Shown: in pieces, positions 37,327-44,475 of the stretch
How positions within the stretch are numbered: the first letter of the stretch is position 1
Layout: each line of letters starts with the position of its first letter
Source: Melioribacteraceae bacterium
GTDB lineage: Bacteria; Bacteroidota; Ignavibacteria; Ignavibacteriales; Melioribacteraceae
Assembly (NCBI GenBank): GCA_023230485.1
Contig: JALNXG010000004.1
Location: 36,511 to 100,510 of the forward strand
Length of the DNA stretch: 64,000 nt
Reading direction: 5' to 3'
Program-made: the position numbers and the translations under genes
Notes under the pieces: generated by a model
The model's input: the letters and a program-made list of their open reading frames with translations, nothing else
The model's database searches: none
Told to the model about the DNA's origin: nothing

Positions 37327-38229
37327 ATGAAAAAATATAATTTAGCCATATCATTCCAATGGATATTCGATATAGATTTTATCGAATTAATTGAGAATAT
37401 CTTTCAACAAGATGGATTAACTACATTCATTATTGGTAAATATAATATTAAGGAAATTACCGAAGACGTACGCAATAGAAAAATTTCATTTGATTTTTAT
37501 TTAGATAGAGCTTCTGATGTTGATTCTGATTTTGAGCCATTAGTAAAGCTTTTTGAAAAAAGAAAAACTTATTTAATAAACCCATATTCAAAAGTTAAGA
37601 AAGCTATCGTAAAATCAGAGATGCACGATAGATTAATTGAGCAAGGGCATTGCGTACCGGATACAATAATTTTAAAGCCCTTTGATCATACTCCAATACT
37701 TCCATTGTCTGAACAAGATTTATCAAATATTGGTATTCCATTTGTGATTAAACCATCCTTCTATACCGGGGGTGGTGAAGGTGTGGTAGTTGATGCTCAA
37801 ACATTACACCAAGTACATGAAGCTCGACTTCAATTTACTGATGATCATTTTTTAGTTCAAAGAAAAATCTTTCCCAAAATTTTCAATGGTAGAAGAGCTT
37901 GGTTTAGAGTCTTTTACGCATTTGGAAAAATAATACCCGTATGGTGGGACGATACAACTCATATTTATCATTCTTTCAAACCACATGAAGTTAAAGAACT
38001 AAAATTAGACCAATTACAAAAAATTGTAGGTAAGATTGCAAAGATTGTCGATCTCGATTATTTTTCCACCGAAATTGCACTTACTGAAAACAATGAGTTT
38101 GTTTTAATCGATTACGTAAATGACCAATGCGATATGAGATTAAAGAGACATCACTTCGATGGTGTGCCTGATGATGTTGTTCATAAATTTATATTAGCGA
38201 TGAAAGCTTTTATTAAAAAGCATCAATAG
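37327..38229 (+). CDS. ATP-grasp family protein, substrate unknown
   Basis: I place the start at the ATG at 37327 (MKKYNLAISFQW); a longer frame from 37228 begins with TTG and lacks support. The 300-residue protein has an ATP-grasp layout. IPFVIKPSFYTGGGEGVVV (about 135-155) matches the nucleotide-binding Lys and glycine-rich loop. FLVQRKIFPKIFNGRRAWFRVFYAFG matches the adenine-binding and strand region, and FSTEIALTENNEFVLIDYVNDQCD supplies the metal-binding E...D-x-N pattern. ATP-grasp enzymes join a carboxylate to an amine or thiol. No substrate family is recognisable. It stands between a divergent TPR lipoprotein and a convergent rsgA, so context gives no clear pathway. Confidence 0.85.
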   Translation: MKKYNLAISFQWIFDIDFIELIENIFQQDGLTTFIIGKYNIKEITEDVRNRKISFDFYLDRASDVDSDFEPLVKLFEKRKTYLINPYSKVKKAIVKSEMHDRLIEQGHCVPDTIILKPFDHTPILPLSEQDLSNIGIPFVIKPSFYTGGGEGVVVDAQTLHQVHEARLQFTDDHFLVQRKIFPKIFNGRRAWFRVFYAFGKIIPVWWDDTTHIYHSFKPHEVKELKLDQLQKIVGKIAKIVDLDYFSTEIALTENNEFVLIDYVNDQCDMRLKRHHFDGVPDDVVHKFILAMKAFIKKHQ

Positions 38230-39155
38230 TTCATATCCTCCTCGATAGTATTTAAGATAGTTAAATAACTTTCATACCTTTCGATAGATATCTCCCCCTT
38301 TTCTAATGCTATTAAAACTGCACACCCCGGCTCATGATTATGAGTACATCTATTATACTTACATTCATTAATGTATTCTTGGAATTCAATAAAATAGTGA
38401 GATAGGTCTTCTTCTGTTAGACCATAAGGATCAATTTCCCTTATTCCCGGAGTATCAATTATTAGAGTATCTGAATCTACTTTATGCATCACACTTGTTA
38501 CGGTTGTGTGTTTTCCTTTGGATGTAAAATCACTAACTTCGCCGATTCTTAAATTCAATTCGGGGAATAGATGATTAAGTATAGAGGATTTCCCAACTCC
38601 TGAGTTTCCCCAAAACAAATTCTTCTTACCCTTAATTTCATCAGATATTCTATCGAGACCAATATTGGAAATTGTACTCGATAGGATTACTTTATAACCG
38701 ATAGATGTATATAATTCACGCCAAAGTTCAACTTCTTCAGGATCGGTTAAATCAATTTTATTTATTACAATCAGAGATTGAATGTGAGAGCTTTCTGAGG
38801 AAACTAAAAATCGATCTAATGTTTTATTATTAAAACGGGGCATATCTGAGGAAGTTATAATTACGTTTTGATCAATATTAGAAGCTATAACTTGCTCCAA
38901 TCTTTCGCCACGTGTACTAGCGCCTTTCATGCGCGGTGCTTTTCGAGAAATATAATTTTCCCTTTCTTCAATACTATTTATTACGCCTGTTCCATCTTGA
39001 TTAAGCTCATACTCAACATAATCACCCACCATAGCAATATCTAATTTAAATAGTTTCCCTCTTTTTAGATTAAAATCTTTCTGGAATTTACCACGAAGAG
39101 AGCAACGGATAATATTGTATTCATTATCGAAAAGAAAATAGTCTTTACTTTCCAC
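38223..39155 (-). CDS. rsgA: Ribosome small-subunit-dependent GTPase RsgA
   Basis: RsgA is a late-stage 30S assembly factor whose GTPase is activated by the small subunit. The domain is circularly permuted, and the motifs come in that order: NKIDLTD (G4), GNSGVGKSSILN (G1), a TT switch, then DTPGIREID (G3). A C-terminal zinc knuckle C-x4-C-x-H-x5-C is present (CKYNRCTHNHEPGC). The frame as given starts with GTG at 39155. The family's N-terminal GLV motif lies seven codons further upstream, and an ATT at 39176 with GGAGG nearby is the likely true start (see findings). The last residues overlap the convergent ATP-grasp gene by 7 bases. Confidence 0.96.
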   Translation of the reverse strand: MESKDYFLFDNEYNIIRCSLRGKFQKDFNLKRGKLFKLDIAMVGDYVEYELNQDGTGVINSIEERENYISRKAPRMKGASTRGERLEQVIASNIDQNVIITSSDMPRFNNKTLDRFLVSSESSHIQSLIVINKIDLTDPEEVELWRELYTSIGYKVILSSTISNIGLDRISDEIKGKKNLFWGNSGVGKSSILNHLFPELNLRIGEVSDFTSKGKHTTVTSVMHKVDSDTLIIDTPGIREIDPYGLTEEDLSHYFIEFQEYINECKYNRCTHNHEPGCAVLIALEKGEISIERYESYLTILNTIEEDMNY

Positions 39156-39190
39156 CCTTGAAACTAAACCTCTAATACTTCCTCCATATA

Positions 39191-39224
39191 ATAAAAAAGC
39201 GGCTTATTTAAAATAAGCCGCTTT
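39191..39224 (-). terminator. Terminator of the outer-membrane protein gene
   Basis: A perfect 14-bp inverted repeat, AAAGCGGCTTATTT (39196-39209) and AAATAAGCCGCTTT (39211-39224), lies just past the stop of the gene at 39247. Read on the minus strand it is followed by a T-rich run. It separates that gene from rsgA. Confidence 0.85.
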
Positions 39225-39246
39225 AGGAGTGTTGTCAATATAGGAA

Positions 39247-40686
39247 TCAAAATTTGAATGAAACTGTCATTAATAGATTATTCACAGAAACGTCTTGGAA
39301 AGTCCTAGAAACGTTCGTACCATAGTTATCGCCGAAATCACTCCACCAACCATGAGCATAAGCTATATTTAATGATAAATTCTTATCAGTTGCAATACCG
39401 ATACCGGCAGTAAAATATTTTTTATCGAAATCACTCTGGTCTCCTTTGAATGCCGATGGGTAATACATAAACCCACCTCTTAAAGCTATCCCCGTATAAG
39501 GAATTTCATATTCTAAACCCAAATTGAAATTAGTAACACTCGTCAAAAGGTCTTTCATATCGAGATTTTTATCTTTCATATCTCTTTCGCCTAATCCATC
39601 AGTAAATTCCATCTGAGTATAATCAATAATCTTTGCATCACCGCTGATAGTTAAATCTTTATAGTGTATAGCCGCACCAAGATAAAATTCATAAGGTGTA
39701 GTAATATCATATTGGAGTGCAGTTTCATAAGGTGGATCTAAATAATAATTAGCATTTGTAAAAAAACTTTCTGCATCTTCTCTGAACACCTCTTTAATTG
39801 TGTAAGTCCTTGGAAATTTAATCGATGCACCTATATTCAAAAGATCATTGGCTTTATAAAGAATACCGATTTGAGCATCATAACCGCTTAAGTCCCATGT
39901 AAGAATATCATTATAATAAAAGCTATCGAATCCTCTCGTGAATTCATCATCGGGGTCTAAAGCTAAATCATTTCCATAAATACCTTTTGTATCTATCTCA
40001 TTATATTCTCTATTTTTTGTGTATTCGCCGCTTATAATATTAAGCGAACCACCGACAAATAAATTTTTCTGAACTTCAATAGCACCTGCGAAACTCCAAG
40101 CACTTATATCTCCTTCTTGCAAAATTGTACCGTCCTGATTTAGTCTTCCATTTATCCTCGTTTCATCACTATTATAAGAACCATCATTATTATATATAGG
40201 ATAACTTAACCCTAAGTCATAAGCTATATCATCATTATATAAAACCATATCCTGGATCATAGAATTATTTCCATTATTATAACCGTCATATTTCATTACT
40301 CTATTGAAATCCTTATAACGATTATATCCTAAAGCAAAGACTAAACTTCCTTGATAAGTAGGAAAAGGAAAAACAAATCCAAATTGATTGAACCCCGTAT
40401 TGCCATTACTATAATCAGTCTTGTTATTAAAAAATTCAGTTGATGTCGATTGATTATTATAATTAAGAGATGCATCAAGCTGTAATTTTTTTACAAGTCC
40501 TAAACCTGCCGGATTGAATGCAATACCTGAGAAATCATTACTTAATGCTGTATAAGCATTACCCATGCCAAGAGCTCTTGCACTTGATAATATTCCATGT
40601 TCAGTTAGTCTCAATGCATCATTATAGTTCTGTGCATTTATTGCTACAGAAGCCAAAACCAAAATTAGAACTATTAATTTTTTCAT
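39247..40686 (-). CDS. OmpP1/FadL/TodX-family outer-membrane protein
   Basis: The 479-residue protein has a signal peptide (ending AINAQ). The typical OmpP1/FadL opening, LTEHGILSSARALGMGNAYT then GIAFNPAGLG, is where the N-terminal plug of FadL-like transporters begins. The rest alternates amphipathic strands and polar loops and ends in an aromatic residue (VSFKF), as in outer-membrane barrels. FadL-like proteins let hydrophobic compounds through the outer membrane. The related PorV of the T9SS has a similar start, so a role in sorting cannot be excluded, but no supporting neighbour is present. A strong terminator follows. Confidence 0.88.
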   Translation of the reverse strand: MKKLIVLILVLASVAINAQNYNDALRLTEHGILSSARALGMGNAYTALSNDFSGIAFNPAGLGLVKKLQLDASLNYNNQSTSTEFFNNKTDYSNGNTGFNQFGFVFPFPTYQGSLVFALGYNRYKDFNRVMKYDGYNNGNNSMIQDMVLYNDDIAYDLGLSYPIYNNDGSYNSDETRINGRLNQDGTILQEGDISAWSFAGAIEVQKNLFVGGSLNIISGEYTKNREYNEIDTKGIYGNDLALDPDDEFTRGFDSFYYNDILTWDLSGYDAQIGILYKANDLLNIGASIKFPRTYTIKEVFREDAESFFTNANYYLDPPYETALQYDITTPYEFYLGAAIHYKDLTISGDAKIIDYTQMEFTDGLGERDMKDKNLDMKDLLTSVTNFNLGLEYEIPYTGIALRGGFMYYPSAFKGDQSDFDKKYFTAGIGIATDKNLSLNIAYAHGWWSDFGDNYGTNVSRTFQDVSVNNLLMTVSFKF

Positions 40687-40765
40687 AAATTTACCTTTTA
40701 TTTAATTACCCGTATAAGTTGTCTAAAAATATTCCAACATATTTGCCCGACTTATAACAGATTAT

Positions 40766-41857
40766 TTATCTTCGTGATCTATCTCCGCCTCTGCTGCTTC
40801 CACTGCTATTACTACTTCCGCTACTGCCACTTGATCTCGATGGTGAATCGCTTCCTCTGCTAGGGGCAGATGATGGCGGCGGACTATAGCTTGGGCTTGG
40901 ACTCGATGAAGGTGGCGGACTATAACTTCTAGATGATCCTTCCGAACGAGATGAGCTACCAGATCGTGATGAACTTCCAGAACTTCTTCTGCTTGCTCCA
41001 TCATTATCCCTTGTTCTTGGTCTTGTTGGAGTAGCTGACTTTCTATTGCTAGGAGAATCAGTCCTACTGCTTGGTCTCTCTCTTTTAACGGCTTCACCTC
41101 TTTTTGGTATCTGTGTAGTACCACTTTTATCTCTTACAGCACCACTAGAAGATGAACTACCACTTCTTGAAACGCCGGCTCTATTTAGATCCACCGTATT
41201 ACCATCTCTTCCTTGACTTCTTCTAAATGAATCATCGGTGGTTCTTCCGGTTGTTCTATCGCTTCCGCTTCTATTTCTTCTGTCGTCATAATTTCTTTCG
41301 CCGTCTCTTCCTCTTGTTCGAGCAAAGTCATTCGTGCGATATTTATATGGCGATTGATTTGTATAATTATTCCAATGATTATTATATGAATTGTACCATG
41401 GTGAATAATAGGAATATGGATAATACCAAGGTGAGTAATATCCGGGTGTCATATAATATGAATATCCCCAGTAGCTATCATAATAATTATAATACCATGG
41501 ATCATATCCCAGTGAGTATGTAATGCCTAATGAAGGATAATACCCATTAAGGTATCTTCTATATGGCAAATAACTTTGTGTATTTGAATTTAATATCGAT
41601 ACATTTCCATAAGAATCAATATAAATATCTTGATTGGTTGAGTAATCATCATAATATTGATCCTCATAGTAAGAATCATCAGAATAATTTTCATCGGAAT
41701 ATTCCTGATCTGTATACCCGCTATCTTGATCATTATTGTCGTTATAAACATATTGATCATCGCGCGGTGGTCTTTCTCCTCTCATTGCTACCTGTGTATA
41801 GCATCCGGTAGCAAAAATAGAAAGTGCAACTATAAATACTTTTAATGAGGTCTTCAT
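40766..41857 (-). CDS. Low-complexity lipoprotein, Tyr/Asp-rich then Ser/Arg-rich
   Basis: The 363-residue product is a lipoprotein (lipobox FATGC, Cys about 19). An acidic Tyr/Asp/Asn stretch runs to about residue 80. A Tyr/Trp-rich region follows (about 95-170, YYSPWYYPYSYYSPWY), then a Ser/Arg/Pro-rich tail to the end (SSGSSRSGSSSRSE, SYSPPPSS twice, GGDRSRR). The basic tail resembles RS-like or histidine-poor adhesive tracts. No domain or enzyme motif is recognisable. Long alternate frames in this region (for example 40762-41124 on the same strand) are products of the biased composition. It is transcribed in the same direction as the following FadL-like gene. Confidence 0.75.
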   Translation of the reverse strand: MKTSLKVFIVALSIFATGCYTQVAMRGERPPRDDQYVYNDNNDQDSGYTDQEYSDENYSDDSYYEDQYYDDYSTNQDIYIDSYGNVSILNSNTQSYLPYRRYLNGYYPSLGITYSLGYDPWYYNYYDSYWGYSYYMTPGYYSPWYYPYSYYSPWYNSYNNHWNNYTNQSPYKYRTNDFARTRGRDGERNYDDRRNRSGSDRTTGRTTDDSFRRSQGRDGNTVDLNRAGVSRSGSSSSSGAVRDKSGTTQIPKRGEAVKRERPSSRTDSPSNRKSATPTRPRTRDNDGASRRSSGSSSRSGSSSRSEGSSRSYSPPPSSSPSPSYSPPPSSAPSRGSDSPSRSSGSSGSSNSSGSSRGGDRSRR

Positions 41858-42000
41858 TTTATTCCCCTTTTTTGAAACTCCTATTATAATAATATCAAAA
41901 TTTATGCCTTAGAAAAAGGCAAAAAGAAAGTCAAAATTGACTTATTTCGGCAGGATTGTAGATTTTTTTAGACTAATATGTATGTTTTTTAGTACAGAGA

Positions 42001-42768
42001 TTAAAAAATACCTCTAACAAATTCAATATATAAACCTCTATCAGCTTTGTTGCTAATAAGCTTTTTATTCGAGAGCATATCTCTTAAGTTAAGACCAATC
42101 GTAAGCCCATTTCCTATTGTCCATCTTATACCCATATTTAAATAACCGTTTCCGTCTCCGATTGATTTTGAACCATTATCATTAATAGCAAAATCATATT
42201 CGCCAATAATTGATACTTGCGAGCCAATGGTTTTTTCAAATCCAATTCCCATATTCAAATCTTTATCGCCATCCTGTCGTTCAAAAGAATAATTAAGTAG
42301 TCCGTGAAAACTTATATATCCGAGAAATGCAAAATTTTTGGATGCAGCAATAAAAAGTCCGGGCGATTTCAGGTCATATCTCTTAGTAGCCTTATTATAA
42401 AATCCTTTCCCTTGAGAATCGAAACCAATAGTTAATGCTGGAGCTGATTCAGTCTCATCTAATAATCGTCCTCTTACATTTACACCGGGTAATTCATACA
42501 TATCAACTTTTCCGCTACCGATAATATTACCGCCACCATAAGAAATGCCGAAGCTAAAATTCTCAAATACACCAACTTCTAATTTCGTTACTACTGTTCC
42601 AAAAGGCATAAAATCAGTAGATATCCCTGCATAGCCTTTTTCTAATATTCCGGCAGTCGGAAGATCAATTAGAGAGCGATATTCAAACTTAGCATCTGTA
42701 CCTCCTGAACCCTGTCCATTAATAAAAGTAACGGCAATTAAAAAAAATGCCAATATTTGCTTTTTCAT
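42001..42768 (-). CDS. Conserved outer-membrane beta-barrel-like protein
   Basis: The 255-residue protein has a signal peptide (ending FINGQG). A motif-like start DLPTAGILEKGYAGIS is followed by ISYGGGNIIGSGKVDMYELP and LTIGFDSQGKGFYNK, then the strands LLNYSFERQDGDKDLNMGIG and YLNMGIRWTIG. I recall similar proteins of unknown function in Ignavibacteria and Chlorobi with this set of motifs and a terminal aromatic residue, but cannot name a family. The alternating pattern and the terminal Phe suggest an outer-membrane barrel. The gene lies just after cysS with a 32-base gap and may share its transcript. Confidence 0.75.
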   Translation of the reverse strand: MKKQILAFFLIAVTFINGQGSGGTDAKFEYRSLIDLPTAGILEKGYAGISTDFMPFGTVVTKLEVGVFENFSFGISYGGGNIIGSGKVDMYELPGVNVRGRLLDETESAPALTIGFDSQGKGFYNKATKRYDLKSPGLFIAASKNFAFLGYISFHGLLNYSFERQDGDKDLNMGIGFEKTIGSQVSIIGEYDFAINDNGSKSIGDGNGYLNMGIRWTIGNGLTIGLNLRDMLSNKKLISNKADRGLYIEFVRGIF

Positions 42769-42800
42769 ATTCTTTCCGGTTTAATTAGAAATTAATAATA

Positions 42801-44207
42801 CTAACTTTTTTTGTAAGTGGATCCGGTCTTGCTATCCTGTATTTGAATTCCGAGTTTACTTAATTTATCTCGAACTTCATCTGCTAATTGATATTGCTTT
42901 TCTTGTTTTAATCTAATTCTTAGTTCGAGAAATAAATTTATTAACGCATCTTCAATATCAGATTCTTTTCCTTGACTAAGATTTTCAATATGCAAAATAC
43001 CTAATACATCTTGTGCTGTCTTTTTTAGGAATTCTATAATCCCGGTATAAAATTCTTTATCAGAATTATGATCTGCAATATACTTATTAGCATCTTTAAT
43101 AAATTCAAAAATTACTGCTAATCCTTTCGGTGTATTAAAATCATCATCAACAGCCTTTTCGAAATCAGAATAATACTTATGAAAATCAAACTCGCTTCGC
43201 TCCGCATCAGATGAGAGATTTTTTAAATAATCAAGGGAATGGAGAACAAGATTATTTAATTTCTCCAATCCTTTTTCAGCGGCGGCTAATAATTCATCAG
43301 AAAAATTTAATGGACCTGAATAAATAGTCTGCGCAAAAAAGAATCTTATGGTCTCGGCAGAATATTTTTTTAGTACATCACGTGCAGTAAAAAAATTACC
43401 GAGTGATTTAGACATTTTCTCATTATCAATATTCAAAAATCCAAAATGAATCCAATATTTAGCAAATTGGCAATTTGTGGAAGCTTCGCTTTGGGCAATT
43501 TCATTTTCGTGATGCGGAAAAATTAAATCACTGCCTCCTGCGTGGATATCGATCGATTTACCAAGATGTTTCATTGCCATTGCAGAGCATTCAATATGCC
43601 AGCCTGGACGACCTTGCCCCCATGGACTTTCCCAAGAAGGTTCGCCTTCTTTTGCTTTTTTCCATAATGAAAAATCGAGCGGATTTTTTTTAGATTCATT
43701 TATTTCCACTCGTGCGCCCGATTCCAAATCATCAATATTCTTACCACTTAATTTTCCGTAAGATGAAAATTTTCTTACATCATAAAAAACATTTCCATCT
43801 ATATTATACGCAACACCTTTCTGCTCTAAATCTTTTATTAATTCGATCATCTCTTCTATATGTTCAGTTGCATATGGATAGATATCTGCCTTTTTTATTT
43901 TTAAGCTCTCGATATCATGAAGAAATTCTCCGGCGTATTTTTTAGAAAATTCTGATGCACTAATTTTTTCTTCATTAGCTTTCCTAATTATCTTATCATC
44001 CACATCAGTAATATTCATAGCAAAGCGAACTTTAAATCCTTTATAAATTAGATAACGGCGAATCATATCAGACATTATAAATGTCCTTGCATTTCCTATA
44101 TGGAAAAAGTCATAAACAGTAGGTCCGCATACATACATAGTAACATTTGGCGGGTCTAAGGGTAAAAATTCTTCTTTTTTCTTTGTAAGTGTATTGTATA
44201 TTTGCAT
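42801..44207 (-). CDS. cysS: Cysteinyl-tRNA synthetase
   Basis: CysS charges tRNA-Cys and uses a zinc ion for cysteine discrimination. The 468-residue length is normal. The class I signature appears as FFHIGNART and the second as EKMSKSLGN. Zinc ligands are visible in MYVCGPTVYD, HIECSAM and the H-E-N-E stretch FPHHENEIAQSE. The C-terminal anticodon-binding region ends in DEVRDKLSKLGIQIQD. A promoter-like pair lies upstream (44231-44259). No defect is visible. Confidence 0.98.
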   Translation of the reverse strand: MQIYNTLTKKKEEFLPLDPPNVTMYVCGPTVYDFFHIGNARTFIMSDMIRRYLIYKGFKVRFAMNITDVDDKIIRKANEEKISASEFSKKYAGEFLHDIESLKIKKADIYPYATEHIEEMIELIKDLEQKGVAYNIDGNVFYDVRKFSSYGKLSGKNIDDLESGARVEINESKKNPLDFSLWKKAKEGEPSWESPWGQGRPGWHIECSAMAMKHLGKSIDIHAGGSDLIFPHHENEIAQSEASTNCQFAKYWIHFGFLNIDNEKMSKSLGNFFTARDVLKKYSAETIRFFFAQTIYSGPLNFSDELLAAAEKGLEKLNNLVLHSLDYLKNLSSDAERSEFDFHKYYSDFEKAVDDDFNTPKGLAVIFEFIKDANKYIADHNSDKEFYTGIIEFLKKTAQDVLGILHIENLSQGKESDIEDALINLFLELRIRLKQEKQYQLADEVRDKLSKLGIQIQDSKTGSTYKKS

Positions 44208-44230
44208 TTTAACCTAAAATTGAACTTAAA

Positions 44231-44259
44231 AAGATACAAATAGACCAATTTGTAATCAA
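44231..44259 (-). promoter_or_regulatory. Putative cysS promoter
   Basis: On the minus strand TTGATT (44259-44254) and TATCTT (44236-44231) are separated by 17 bases, with the -10 about 24 bases before the cysS ATG. Based on motif matching only. Confidence 0.4.
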
Positions 44260-44346
44260 CTGCTAAAATAAATGAAATACAATTCGATAATAATAAATAG
44301 GATAAAAAGATAATAAAGATTTTTTATTTTTTTTGTTATTTAGACT

Positions 44347-44374
44347 TTGACATCTTTATATTTTTTTATAGATT
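44347..44374 (+). promoter_or_regulatory. Putative promoter of the multiheme cytochrome gene
   Basis: TTGACA (44347-44352) is followed after 16 bases by TAGATT (44369-44374), with a T-rich spacer. About 100 bases separate it from the CDS, leaving a leader with a short ORF and an excellent ribosome site (AGGAGG at 44460-44465). Confidence 0.4.
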
Positions 44375-44436
44375 AAAACAGTAAATAAGAAAATATTAGT
44401 CAAATGTCCTTTTATCTTAAAAAAGAAGATTACAAT

Positions 44437-44475
44437 ATGGAATTAACAATACAAAACCCAGGAGGAGCTGTATGA
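44437..44475 (+). CDS. Possible 12-residue leader peptide
   Basis: An ATG at 44437 opens a 12-codon frame (MELTIQNPGGAV) whose TGA stop overlaps the cytochrome ATG as ATGA. Its Gly-Gly codons coincide with the AGGAGG ribosome site, so the frame may be accidental. If translated it could couple ribosomes to the cytochrome start. Only a weak ribosome site precedes it. Confidence 0.2.
   Translation: MELTIQNPGGAV

Noticed and set aside
40762..41124. 120-codon open frame on the same strand as the low-complexity lipoprotein gene
   Set aside because: It is an alternate frame of the Ser/Arg-rich tail; its composition (runs of His, Glu, Val) is a by-product, and the other frame has a signal peptide and stop that fit.
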